Assembly (NCBI RefSeq): GCF_001440415.1
Contig: NZ_LLYA01000090.1
Location: 62,001-126,000 of the forward strand
Direction: 5' to 3'
DNA length: 64,000 bases
DNA from: Bradyrhizobium retamae
Lineage (GTDB): Bacteria > Pseudomonadota > Alphaproteobacteria > Rhizobiales > Xanthobacteraceae
Shown here: positions 9,229 to 16,953 of the stretch, piece after piece
How the letters are laid out: each line of letters starts with the position of its first letter
How positions within the stretch are numbered: the stretch's first letter is position 1
Notes under the pieces: generated by a model
The model's input: only the letters and a program-made list of their open reading frames with translations
What the model was told of the DNA's origin: nothing
Databases searched by the model: none
Translations under genes and position numbers: made by a program

Positions 9229-10119
9229 TCATCGGTCAAGCCGGTAGACACGCGTGGCAGTCGTTCGCAGAACGGCGTCGCGCTGATCCGCGGCAAGCGA
9301 GGCTGCCGCGGCGAGATAGGCGTCGATCAGTTCGCGATAAGTCGTCCAGAGTTTTTCGATCGGAAAATTGGAGCCGAACAGGCAGCGCTCGGCGCCGAAG
9401 ATTGCGACCGTCTCCGTGAGGACCTCGGTGATATGCGACGGGTCGTTGCAATGGATGAAGGTGCCGAGCCCGGAAAGTTTTGAGACGACGTTAGAACAGG
9501 CTGCAAGTCGGGTCATCCCAGCGCGCCAGGCGGATCGGCCTTGCGGCGAGAGGTCTTCCAGCATGCCGGCGTGCTGCAGGATGAAGGTCACATCGGGACA
9601 CGCTTCTGCAAGGCCCGCGGCATCGGCCATCTGCGGCGCAAACACCTGCAGATCGAAGCTGAAGCCATAGTGGGCGAGATGCGTGATGTTGCGCCGGATC
9701 TTTGGATCGGCGCAGAGGTCGGGCCGCGCCGCAAAACGATAAAGCGGGTTGTCGTGCCAGTGCAGTTGCATGCGCAGGCCCCGCACAAGGGGATAGCGGG
9801 CCAAACGGTCGAGTTGCGGGCGGACATCGTCGACGTTGAAATCGGCATAGGAGACGATGGCGTGCGGCCAGCCATGGTCCTTGGCGGTCTCTTGCACCCA
9901 GGCGGTTTCGTCCTCGAAACGATCGTTGGCCCAGTTAGTCTGTACATAGACCGAACGCGTTACGCCGGAGCCGGCGAGGTCAGCAAGATATTCCTGAATT
10001 GGATAGTCGCGCCGGATCGGCTCATAGGGGCCGAAGATGCGCGGCTGCATCGGGCCGACGAGCCACGGCAGATCGACCTGGCGCCAGATATGGTGATGGG
10101 CATCGACGATTTCGGTCAC
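9229..10119 (-). CDS. Amidohydrolase family 2 protein (2-pyrone dicarboxylate lactonase/fuconolactonase-like)
   Basis: A 296-residue TIM-barrel hydrolase. It has the N-terminal metal motif VDAHHHIW, a central LQHAG after a conserved beta-strand and the C-terminal LFGSNFPIEK, where family 2 amidohydrolases carry their catalytic Asp-containing loop. Here that loop reads GSNFP rather than the more common GSDWP, so the usual Asp position is Asn. It starts with a GTG that overlaps the upstream coxE stop by four bases (GTGA). Members open lactone rings such as 2-pyrone-4,6-dicarboxylate or sugar lactones. The exact substrate is unknown. Confidence 0.85.
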   Translation of the reverse strand: MTEIVDAHHHIWRQVDLPWLVGPMQPRIFGPYEPIRRDYPIQEYLADLAGSGVTRSVYVQTNWANDRFEDETAWVQETAKDHGWPHAIVSYADFNVDDVRPQLDRLARYPLVRGLRMQLHWHDNPLYRFAARPDLCADPKIRRNITHLAHYGFSFDLQVFAPQMADAAGLAEACPDVTFILQHAGMLEDLSPQGRSAWRAGMTRLAACSNVVSKLSGLGTFIHCNDPSHITEVLTETVAIFGAERCLFGSNFPIEKLWTTYRELIDAYLAAAASLAADQRDAVLRTTATRVYRLDR

Positions 10120-11234
10120 GCGGCCTTCCTTTGTCCAAGCGAGAGTACATGCGAAACGATCGCAGCCGTGGATCCGCCATCGACCAGATCATCCACAAAA
10201 CCGCGGATCGCGATCAGCGCTTCGGTCTGCGGCTGAAAGCCGGGACCTGACGCCAGCGGCGTCAACCAGCTCAGGCGCCAGGCGCGCCGCGATAGTTTTG
10301 CCACCGCGTCGCGCAGGGCGGAGGGATCACCGCGTTCGAGGCCGTCGGAGAGGATGACGACGGCGGCGCCGCGCGCATAGCTGCCGAACCGGGGCACCGC
10401 CAGGAACGCCTGCAGCGCGTCACCGATGCGGGTGCCGCCGTCCCAGTCGCTGACCAGATGCGCGGCAGCGAACAGCGCCTGCTCGCGGCGCTTGAGACGG
10501 AGCGCGCGGGTGACGCGGGTGAGGCGGGTGCCGAAGGTGAACACCTCGACGTGAGGGATGGCGTGCACCAGGGCGTGCGCGAGCTTCATGTTGTCGTCGG
10601 TCCGCTCCTTCATCGATCCGGAGACGTCGATCAGCAGCAGGATCTTGCGCGGCCGGGCGCGCCGCTTGAGACGGCCGAGCCGCAGCACTTCGCCATCGTT
10701 GCGCACGCTCTCGCGCAAGGTTCGCCGCAGATCGGCCCAGGGACCGCGCCGGGCGCGCCTGCGCCGGTGGCCGCGCCGCCGTGGCAGCCGCGCAGGCGCC
10801 TCGCGCGACAGTTTTCGCAAGACATCGCCGGTCGCGCCCGGCGCGAAGCCGCGTTCGACCAGCGCCTCCGCCCGGGCCGCGGCAAGCCCCGACTCGTTAG
10901 CTTCATCGGCGAGCAACGTTTCATGCTCGCCGCGTCCTTCCTCCTGCAGACGAACCACCTCCTCATCTTCGGCGCTGGCACGATCGACCGCTTCACTGCC
11001 GAGGAAATGGATATCGAACAGCCGATCGTAGGTCGCGCGCCGCTCGGGTGGCGGCGCGAGCGTTGCCAATCCAGCCTGCCGAATGGCTTCGAGGCTGCGC
11101 GGACCCAGCAACTCGATGGCGGCCAGGAACGTAGTCGTCTGTTCCGGCGCCACGGCAAAACCGTTAGCGCGCAATAGAGCGACAAAGGACACGAATACGC
11201 CGGCGGCGCGTGGCAATTGAGGTTCGTCGCTCAC
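10116..11234 (-). CDS. CoxE-like VWA-domain protein (molybdenum hydroxylase maturation)
   Basis: The real start is the GTG at 11234, overlapping the MoxR stop by four bases; the longer upstream frame is antisense-like Arg-rich sequence. The 372-residue protein has an N-terminal helical part (FVSFVALLRANGFAVAPEQT) and an acidic/charged middle. A CoxE/von Willebrand A domain follows with a complete MIDAS-type motif DVSGS (about residues 203-207) and a later Asp in LSDGLERGDP. In carbon monoxide dehydrogenase systems CoxE works with the MoxR ATPase CoxD in active-site maturation. The same pairing here suggests that the Mo enzyme needs similar activation. Confidence 0.87.
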   Translation of the reverse strand: MSDEPQLPRAAGVFVSFVALLRANGFAVAPEQTTTFLAAIELLGPRSLEAIRQAGLATLAPPPERRATYDRLFDIHFLGSEAVDRASAEDEEVVRLQEEGRGEHETLLADEANESGLAAARAEALVERGFAPGATGDVLRKLSREAPARLPRRRGHRRRRARRGPWADLRRTLRESVRNDGEVLRLGRLKRRARPRKILLLIDVSGSMKERTDDNMKLAHALVHAIPHVEVFTFGTRLTRVTRALRLKRREQALFAAAHLVSDWDGGTRIGDALQAFLAVPRFGSYARGAAVVILSDGLERGDPSALRDAVAKLSRRAWRLSWLTPLASGPGFQPQTEALIAIRGFVDDLVDGGSTAAIVSHVLSLGQRKAA

Positions 11235-12112
11235 GCGGCAGCCTCCGCAATGAGAGCGTCGAGTCGGCCGGAGATGAAGGTGAGATCCTCCTCGTCCTTC
11301 AGCGCGACGCCAATCGAGCGTTTGAAGGCGTCCGGCCAGCGGGCGCCGCGCGCGTGCAACAACGTGGCGGCTTCGGCCCAGTCCACCGCCTCGGCGATAC
11401 CTGGCGCCTTGCTCAGCGGTTCGCGTCGCAACCGGCCGACCGCGGCGACGACCGCGCGCGCGGTCGCTTCGGCGACACTGGAAGCCCGCATCATGACGAT
11501 ACGCGCCTCGCGCTCGGCGGTGGGATAATCGATCCAGTGATAGACGCAGCGGCGGCGCAACGCTTCGTGCAGATCGCGGGTGCGGTTCGAGGTCAGCACG
11601 ACGACAGGGCGCTCGGCGGCGCGAACCGTGCCGCGCTCGGGAATCGAAATCTGGAAGTCGGAGAGGAATTCCAGCAGAAACGCCTCGAACTCCTGGTCGG
11701 CGCGGTCGATTTCGTCGATCAGGAGGACGGTGGAGTCGGGCGCGCGCAAGGCGGCCAGCATCGGCCGCTCGATCAGAAAAGTCTCGCCATAGATGTCGAT
11801 GCTCTCTTCCCCGGCCTGGCGGATCGCGAGCATCTGGCGCGGGTAGTTCCATTCGTAGAGCGCGGCTGATGCGTCGATGCCCTCGTAGCATTGTAGCCGG
11901 ATCAGGCGGCGGCCGAGCACGGCGGCGATGGCTTTTGCAGCTTCGGTCTTGCCGACACCCGGCGCGCCTTCGAGCAGCAACGGCTTGCCGAGCGCAAGCG
12001 CCAGATAGGCCGCCGTCGCAAGGCCCTCGTCGGCGAGGTAGTACGCCGTCCGCAGCGCCCGTTCGAGCGCCTCCGGGCTGTCGATGCCGACGATGTTGCC
12101 GCGGACCGTCAT
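11231..12112 (-). CDS. MoxR-family AAA ATPase (CoxD-like)
   Basis: A 293-residue AAA+ ATPase with Walker A EGAPGVGKT (residues 48-56), Walker B LLIDEIDRAD (about 129-138), sensor 1 VVLTSNRTRDLHEALRRRC and an arginine-rich C-terminal lid. It is upstream of and translationally coupled to the CoxE-like gene, and lies 8 bases after the C-terminal half of the Mo subunit. In Oligotropha-type CO dehydrogenase clusters, CoxD is the chaperone that helps assemble the metal site. By analogy it should mature the molybdenum hydroxylase encoded directly upstream. Confidence 0.9.
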   Translation of the reverse strand: MTVRGNIVGIDSPEALERALRTAYYLADEGLATAAYLALALGKPLLLEGAPGVGKTEAAKAIAAVLGRRLIRLQCYEGIDASAALYEWNYPRQMLAIRQAGEESIDIYGETFLIERPMLAALRAPDSTVLLIDEIDRADQEFEAFLLEFLSDFQISIPERGTVRAAERPVVVLTSNRTRDLHEALRRRCVYHWIDYPTAEREARIVMMRASSVAEATARAVVAAVGRLRREPLSKAPGIAEAVDWAEAATLLHARGARWPDAFKRSIGVALKDEEDLTFISGRLDALIAEAAA

Positions 12113-12120
12113 GCCTGACC

Positions 12121-13143
12121 TCAGCGCCTCGCTTGCGGCCGCGCGCCGCCCTGCGCCTTGATCGCCCGCAAAACTTTTTCGGGCGTGATCGGCAATTCAT
12201 CCATCCGCACGCCGACCGCGTTGAAGATGGCGTTGGCGACCGCCGGCAGCACGGGGTTGGCGCACATCTCGCCCGGTCCCTTGGCGCCGAACGGGCCGTC
12301 GGCCGCAGGACGTTCCAGCACCGCGATATCGTGCGGGCAGATGTCGCCGGGGCCGGGCATCAGATACTCAACGAAATCGCGCGGACCATGCGCCGGGTCG
12401 GGATAATAAGGCTCGGGTGTTTCAAACAGCGCGTGGCTGATCCCCATCCACGCGCCGCCGACGAGCTGCTGCTCCACCAACCGCGGATTGAGCGCGCGTC
12501 CCAACTCATACGCGCTGTCCATGCGCACCATCGCGACCTCGCCGGTCTCGTCGTCGACCTCGACCTCGGCGACCAGGCAGGCGTGCGCATAGCAAGTCGC
12601 AGGTGACATTTCGCCGGTTTCGGGGTTCACCTCGGATAGCGGCACCAGAAAGATGCCGCGGCCTGAGATCGTTTTGCCTTGCTTGAATTGCGCGGCGATC
12701 GCGACATCCTTGGTGGAGATCGAGCGGTGCGGCGCGCCCTTGACGTGGATGGTGCCGCGCCCGTCGGTCTCGAGATCGGCGGCGTTGACCTCCAATTCCT
12801 CCGCAGCAGCTTCCATCATGACGCCGCGCGCCTCTTTCGCCGCCGCCATCACTGCATTACCGACCCGATGCGTGCCGCGCGAGGCGAACGAGCCCATGCA
12901 GTGTGGCCCGGTGTCGGAGTCAGCGGTATCGACATAGACGTCCTCGACCGGCACGCCGAGCGTTTCCGCGCAGATCTGCCGCGTCACCGATTTCATGCCC
13001 TGGCCGAGGTCGATCGACGACAGCGACACCGTGAACTTGCCGCTGGGGTTGGAATGCACCAGCGCCTGGCTGGGATCGCCACCGAGGTTCATGCCGATCG
13101 GATAGTTGATCGAGGCGATGCCGCGTCCGCGATGCTTTGCCAT
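12121..13143 (-). CDS. Molybdenum hydroxylase large subunit, C-terminal half (separate gene)
   Basis: From the ATG at 13143 the protein is 340 residues, starting MAKHRGRGIASINYP. This is the point where the second Mo-binding half normally begins inside xanthine dehydrogenase-family large subunits. It keeps the second-half motifs: DLGQGMKSVTRQICAETLG, GSFASRGTHRVGNA and the catalytic glutamate (E292) in GAKGPGEMCANP. A good ribosome-binding site (AGGAGA) lies inside the last codons of the upstream gene, and the start is 2 bases after that gene's stop. I read it as a true split subunit that must pair with the protein at 13146-14729. Nicotinate dehydrogenase of Eubacterium barkeri is a known case of a Mo subunit split in two. 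Confidence 0.88.
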   Translation of the reverse strand: MAKHRGRGIASINYPIGMNLGGDPSQALVHSNPSGKFTVSLSSIDLGQGMKSVTRQICAETLGVPVEDVYVDTADSDTGPHCMGSFASRGTHRVGNAVMAAAKEARGVMMEAAAEELEVNAADLETDGRGTIHVKGAPHRSISTKDVAIAAQFKQGKTISGRGIFLVPLSEVNPETGEMSPATCYAHACLVAEVEVDDETGEVAMVRMDSAYELGRALNPRLVEQQLVGGAWMGISHALFETPEPYYPDPAHGPRDFVEYLMPGPGDICPHDIAVLERPAADGPFGAKGPGEMCANPVLPAVANAIFNAVGVRMDELPITPEKVLRAIKAQGGARPQARR

Positions 13144-13145
13144 GG

Positions 13146-14729
13146 TCAACGTCTCCTGGTGCCGAAGACGGAAGAGAAACGGGTGGCGCCATGCGACGGC
13201 GACGGAGCCGGTGGGCGCGGGGGAGACGGCGTCGGCGTAGGCGGTGGGGGCTGGATCGTGGCAGGCGGCGCGCGATCGTAGGTGGTGCGCTGCTGCGAAA
13301 CTGCGGCGCCTTGCGGCGCGGGTTCGAGCGGCGTCGGCGATACTGCCGCGCGGCTGCCGCCGCCATCCTTGCGCGACGACATGCGCCTCATCTCCTCGCG
13401 CAGCGGCCACTTGGCCTTCTCGGCGGCGACCTGTACGCATTCGATCAATGCGGTGTTCTTGGCCTCGCGCCGGTGTGCCTTCATGTCGCCGTCGCGATAG
13501 GCGTTGAGGATGCGGAACTCCATCGGGTCGATGCCGACGAGATGCGCGAGCTTGTCCATCTGACATTCGAGCGCAAAGTCCATTGCCGTGACGCCGAAAC
13601 CGCGCATGGCGGTAGCAGGCGTCCGGTTGGTGAATACGCAATACACGTCGCCATGGACGTTCGGAATCGTGTAAGGGCCGGGCAGGTGGGCCACGCATTT
13701 GACGACGGCGTAGCTTGAAAGCCGAGTATAGGCGCCGCTGTCGAAATAGGCGCGGATCTTCCGCGCGACGATACGACCGTCGCGCATCACGCCGTCCTTG
13801 ATGTAGATGCGCTCGGCGCCGCGCGGCGAGCCGAACTGCATCTCCTCTTCGCGGCCGAGCTGATAGCGCACCGGGCGCCCGGTCAGCATCGCGCCGAGAA
13901 TGGCAAGCGGCTCCGTGAGGGTGTCGACCTTGCCACCGAACCCGCCGCCGACGGTCCCGCCGATGAAGTGGAAGGTGTTGGAGGGTACGTCGAGGATCTT
14001 GGCGCAGGTATCGAGCGAGAAGAACAGCGCCTGCGTTGAGGTATAGACGACATAGCGGCCGTTGGTATCGGGGGCTGCGATCGAGCCGTTGGTCTCGGTC
14101 GGTGCATGCTCGATCGGCGACATCTGATAGTGCTGCTCGAGCACATGGTCGGCCTCGGCAAAGCCGCGCTCGACGTCGCCGAAGCGCAGTTTTTGGTGAT
14201 CGTAGACGTCGTGGTAGACAAACGTGTTCTTGGGATAGGTCTCGTTGACGACGGGCGCGCCGGGTTTCAGGGCTCCCTCGACGTCGAACACCGCGGGCAG
14301 CGGCTCGTAGTCGACGCGCACTTTCGCTATCGCCTCATAGGCTTCACGCGGGCTGTCGGCAACAACGGCGACGATCGGCTCGCCCTTGTAGCGCACCTTG
14401 TCGACCGCGAGCGAAGGCTCGTCGTCCTTGCCGAAATTGATCAGACTAAGCAGGGTGTTGAGATTACGCGGCACGTCCGCCCCGCGAATGATGCGCCGCA
14501 CGCCGGCCGAACGTTCCGCTTCCATCGTATCGATGCGGCGCAGGCGGGCATGCGCGTGTGGGCTGCGCAGTACCTTCAGATGGAGCATACCCTGCAGCTT
14601 ATGGTCGTCGAAATAGGTCGAAGTGCCCGTGACATGGCCGAGCATGTCCTGGCGCTGCGTGCCTCTCCCGATCTCTTTCAAATTGTCGTCGCGCTCGTCG
14701 GCGAAGATGTCCTTGCGCAGTTCCAGCAT
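13146..14729 (-). CDS. Molybdenum hydroxylase large subunit, N-terminal half, with proline-rich tail
   Basis: The start is the ATG at 14729 and the protein has 527 residues. It covers the aldehyde-oxidase/xanthine-dehydrogenase hammerhead domain and the first Mo-cofactor domain. Motifs include STQALFF (about 231-237), GGTVGGGFGGK (257-267) and TPATAMRGFG (370-379). The AMRGFG loop is like xanthine dehydrogenases and unlike AYRCSFR of form I CO dehydrogenase, so CO is an unlikely substrate. Homology ends near residue 455. Residues about 465-511 are a proline/serine/alanine-rich tail, after which the gene stops and the second half begins 2 bases later. The partner half is at 12121-13143; FeS and FAD subunits are upstream. 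Confidence 0.88.
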   Translation of the reverse strand: MLELRKDIFADERDDNLKEIGRGTQRQDMLGHVTGTSTYFDDHKLQGMLHLKVLRSPHAHARLRRIDTMEAERSAGVRRIIRGADVPRNLNTLLSLINFGKDDEPSLAVDKVRYKGEPIVAVVADSPREAYEAIAKVRVDYEPLPAVFDVEGALKPGAPVVNETYPKNTFVYHDVYDHQKLRFGDVERGFAEADHVLEQHYQMSPIEHAPTETNGSIAAPDTNGRYVVYTSTQALFFSLDTCAKILDVPSNTFHFIGGTVGGGFGGKVDTLTEPLAILGAMLTGRPVRYQLGREEEMQFGSPRGAERIYIKDGVMRDGRIVARKIRAYFDSGAYTRLSSYAVVKCVAHLPGPYTIPNVHGDVYCVFTNRTPATAMRGFGVTAMDFALECQMDKLAHLVGIDPMEFRILNAYRDGDMKAHRREAKNTALIECVQVAAEKAKWPLREEMRRMSSRKDGGGSRAAVSPTPLEPAPQGAAVSQQRTTYDRAPPATIQPPPPTPTPSPPRPPAPSPSHGATRFSSVFGTRRR

Positions 14730-14740
14730 AGCGGTGTCCT

Positions 14741-15220
14741 TTAGGCGCGGGCACGCCCGCCCGATGCGGCGGCGAGCACGGCGTTGATGATCGGCTCGTA
14801 GCCGGTGCAGCGGCAGATATTGCCGGAGATCGCCTCGATGACCTCGGCGCGGCTCGGCGACGGATTGCGATCGAGGAGCGCTTTCGCCGCCATCAGCATG
14901 CCCGGCGTGCAGTAGCCGCACTGGGCCGCGAACTGCTCCATGAAAGCGCGCTGCAGCGGATGCAGGTTGGGACCGTCCTTCAGCCCGTCGAGCGTTTCGA
15001 CGGCGCGACCGTTCACGGTTTCCGCCAGCGTCAGGCAGGAGAGATGCAGCTCGCCGTCGATCAGCACGCTGCAGGCGCCGCAACCGCCCTGGCCGCAGCC
15101 AAATTTTGGCGTCATGTCGCCGATTGATTCGCGGAGCGCGACCAGCAGATTGACGCCGCCGTCGACGAATAGCGCGACGTCGCGGCCATTGTGACGAAAT
15201 TGCAGGGCGGTCTTGGTCAT
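14741..15220 (-). CDS. (2Fe-2S)-binding small subunit of molybdenum hydroxylase (CoxS-like)
   Basis: A 159-residue protein with both expected iron-sulfur clusters. The plant-ferredoxin-type site uses C42, C47, C50 and C62 (CGQGGCGAC then SC). The helical C-terminal site uses C101, C104, C136 and C138 (CGYC and CRC). This is the standard small subunit that passes electrons from the Mo centre to FAD. It lies 6 bases after the FAD subunit gene and 11 bases before the N-terminal Mo half. The length is normal for CoxS/XdhC-type small subunits and nothing is missing. Confidence 0.94.
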   Translation of the reverse strand: MTKTALQFRHNGRDVALFVDGGVNLLVALRESIGDMTPKFGCGQGGCGACSVLIDGELHLSCLTLAETVNGRAVETLDGLKDGPNLHPLQRAFMEQFAAQCGYCTPGMLMAAKALLDRNPSPSRAEVIEAISGNICRCTGYEPIINAVLAAASGGRARA

Positions 15221-15226
15221 GAAGGC

Positions 15227-16045
15227 TTACTCCAGGCCGGACAACAGGCGGCGAAGATGAACGCCGACGATCTCGCGGCGATACCAGGCGCTGCCAAGGG
15301 CGTTATCTGTGGGTGACACACCTTCGGCGGCTACCGCTGCCGCAGCGTTGATCGCCGCATCGTCAAGCGAACGTCCCTCCAGCGCGCGCTCGGCGGCCCT
15401 GGCACGAATTTGCGTCGCGGCCATCGAGCCGAGCGCGATGCGCGCACCTGAAATGCGGCCACCGCTGGAAGGCAGGTGCGCCGCCAGCGTGATCACCGAA
15501 CCGCCCTTCGGTTTGATACGGGCGATCTTGCGATAGCGGAAGGCGTCGGCACTTGCAGGCCGCTGACACGCGATTGCCAGCACCAGCGCGCCGCTCTGCC
15601 GTTCGCGAGATTGCAGGAATTCCTCGATAGGCATGTCGCGGGCGCCAAGACCGCCCTGGACGGAGACGGTCGCGTCGAGCGCAAGCAGGGCGACGGTGAA
15701 GTCGCCGTAGGGGCTGGGCGCGAACAGATTGCCGCCCACCGTGCCCATGTTGCGCACGGCCGGCCCGCCGATCGAACGCGCCGGCGCGTGCAGAAAGGCG
15801 AGTTCGCGCTCGGCCAGAATTCTCGCAAAGGTGACGCCGGCGCCGATCGTGACGCGCGAGCTTGCGACGTCGATGCGGGTCAGCGCCCGGTCGGTCGCGC
15901 GCACGACGGTGGAGATCGAGACATCGCCCTCGTTGAGGGCGCGCATGACGAGCGTGCCGCCGCCGAGATAGCGCGCGCTGCGGTCGGACGACAATGCCGA
16001 CGCCGCCTCGCCAAAATTCGCGAATGTCTTCACCGTGACGGGCAT
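15227..16045 (-). CDS. FAD-binding medium subunit of molybdenum hydroxylase (CoxM-like)
   Basis: A 272-residue FAD subunit of the CoxM family. The N-terminal FAD-binding motif is LGGGTLVMRALN and the second FAD loop is GGPAVRNMGTVGGNLF. The C-terminal domain ends with the usual helix bundle. It sits between the SRPBCC genes and the FeS subunit with gaps of 16 and 6 bases. Together with 14741-15220, 13146-14729 and 12121-13143 it completes a four-polypeptide Mo/FeS/FAD enzyme. No XdhC/CoxF-type cofactor sulfurase chaperone is present in the operon. Confidence 0.93.
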   Translation of the reverse strand: MPVTVKTFANFGEAASALSSDRSARYLGGGTLVMRALNEGDVSISTVVRATDRALTRIDVASSRVTIGAGVTFARILAERELAFLHAPARSIGGPAVRNMGTVGGNLFAPSPYGDFTVALLALDATVSVQGGLGARDMPIEEFLQSRERQSGALVLAIACQRPASADAFRYRKIARIKPKGGSVITLAAHLPSSGGRISGARIALGSMAATQIRARAAERALEGRSLDDAAINAAAAVAAEGVSPTDNALGSAWYRREIVGVHLRRLLSGLE

Positions 16046-16061
16046 GGCTTCGCCTCCGCTT

Positions 16062-16505
16062 TCATGCGGCCTCCTTCAGGTGCCTTCGAATGGCGTCGAA
16101 GCCGGCTTGATAGATCTGTTCGGCGACCATCTGCGTCAGCCGCTCGGCATCGGCGGGCCGCGCGATGAACCTGGATTCCCAATGCCAAAACGTGCGGTCG
16201 CCGTCGGTGACCGGAAGCAGGCGGACATGGGCGACATAATTGAACATCGGGATCGGCGTATCGAGCAGGCAGTAGCTGAAGGTCTGTTCGAGGTCCGAAA
16301 GCGCCAGCAGTTGCTCGCGCAGCTCCGAGCCGTCCTGCAATTTGAAGCGCCGCACGCAGCCGATCTTGTCGGCGGCCTGTGCGCGCTCGATTGTGCTGGT
16401 GGCGACCTCAGGATGCCAGCGGTCGTGGCCGTTGAAATCGCGCAGCACATTCCACACCGCGATTGTCGGCGCGTCGAGGATCGTGCTTTTGACGATATGC
16501 GGCAC
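16062..16505 (-). CDS. SRPBCC (START/Bet v 1-like) protein, copy 1
   Basis: I place the start at the GTG at 16505, one base after the stop of the paralogous gene; the reading frame continues further upstream but without homology. The 147-residue protein has the SRPBCC ligand-binding fold pattern: APTIAVWNVLRDFNGHDRWHPE near the N-terminus, then DKIGCVRRFKLQDGSELREQLLALSD, and a C-terminal helix ending QAGFDAIRRHLKEA. It is clearly related to the next gene upstream (shared DKIGCVR, LRDFNG/VRDFNG and QxGFDALKR patterns). The position in a Mo-hydroxylase operon recalls CoxG, but it lacks an evident membrane-anchoring tail. It may bind a hydrophobic intermediate. Confidence 0.83.
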   Translation of the reverse strand: MPHIVKSTILDAPTIAVWNVLRDFNGHDRWHPEVATSTIERAQAADKIGCVRRFKLQDGSELREQLLALSDLEQTFSYCLLDTPIPMFNYVAHVRLLPVTDGDRTFWHWESRFIARPADAERLTQMVAEQIYQAGFDAIRRHLKEAA

Positions 16506-16506
16506 G

Positions 16507-16944
16507 CTAGCCTCCGAAGGCGCGCTTGAGCGCATCAAAACCGCCCTGGAACACGCCGGTTCCGATGTTGCTGACGAGTTCGTTCTCACGCTCGGGAGCG
16601 CAGTCGAACTCGGCCGTCCATTCCAGAAAGGTCTGATCGCCGTCGGTCACGGGCGTCAGCCGCAGGGTAGCTACGTAGTTCTCCACGCCCATCGGGGACT
16701 CCAGGATGGAGTAGGTGCAGAACATGTCGTAGTCGGAGAGCCCGAGCAGCTTTTCGCGGATACGATCGCCGTTGCGCAGGCGAAAATCCCGCACGCATCC
16801 GATCTTGTCCGCGGGCTCGCCGCCCTCGATGCGGCTCTCCGCAATCGCGGGATGCCAGTTCGGCAACCCGTTGAAGTCGCGCACGCGCGCCCAGACGCGG
16901 TCGTTGCGGGCGTTGACGACAGTGGAAACGTAGACCCGGGCCAT
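16507..16944 (-). CDS. SRPBCC (START/Bet v 1-like) protein, copy 2
   Basis: A 145-residue SRPBCC-fold protein beginning MARVYVSTVVNARNDRVWAR. Conserved features are VRDFNGLPNWHPAIA, a central GEPADKIGCVRDFRL and a C-terminal amphipathic helix ending GFDALKRAFGG. It is the tandem paralog of the protein at 16062-16505 and is separated from it by a single base, which suggests an old local duplication now kept as a pair. It lies 9 bases after the flotillin-like gene. The role is unknown; such proteins bind or transform lipophilic ligands. Confidence 0.85.
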   Translation of the reverse strand: MARVYVSTVVNARNDRVWARVRDFNGLPNWHPAIAESRIEGGEPADKIGCVRDFRLRNGDRIREKLLGLSDYDMFCTYSILESPMGVENYVATLRLTPVTDGDQTFLEWTAEFDCAPERENELVSNIGTGVFQGGFDALKRAFGG

Positions 16945-16953
16945 GACGCGTGC

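Noticed and set aside
12121..14729. A frameshift or pseudogene in the Mo-hydroxylase large subunit
   Set aside because: The second half has its own ATG and a good ribosome-binding site. Both halves keep all key motifs, and a Pro-rich tail has been added at the junction, so a true split is more likely.
10116..16045. A carbon monoxide dehydrogenase (cox) cluster
   Set aside because: The subunits and MoxR/CoxE partners are cox-like, but the active-site loop reads AMRGFG rather than the AYRCSFR of form I CO dehydrogenase, and CoxF-type factors are missing.
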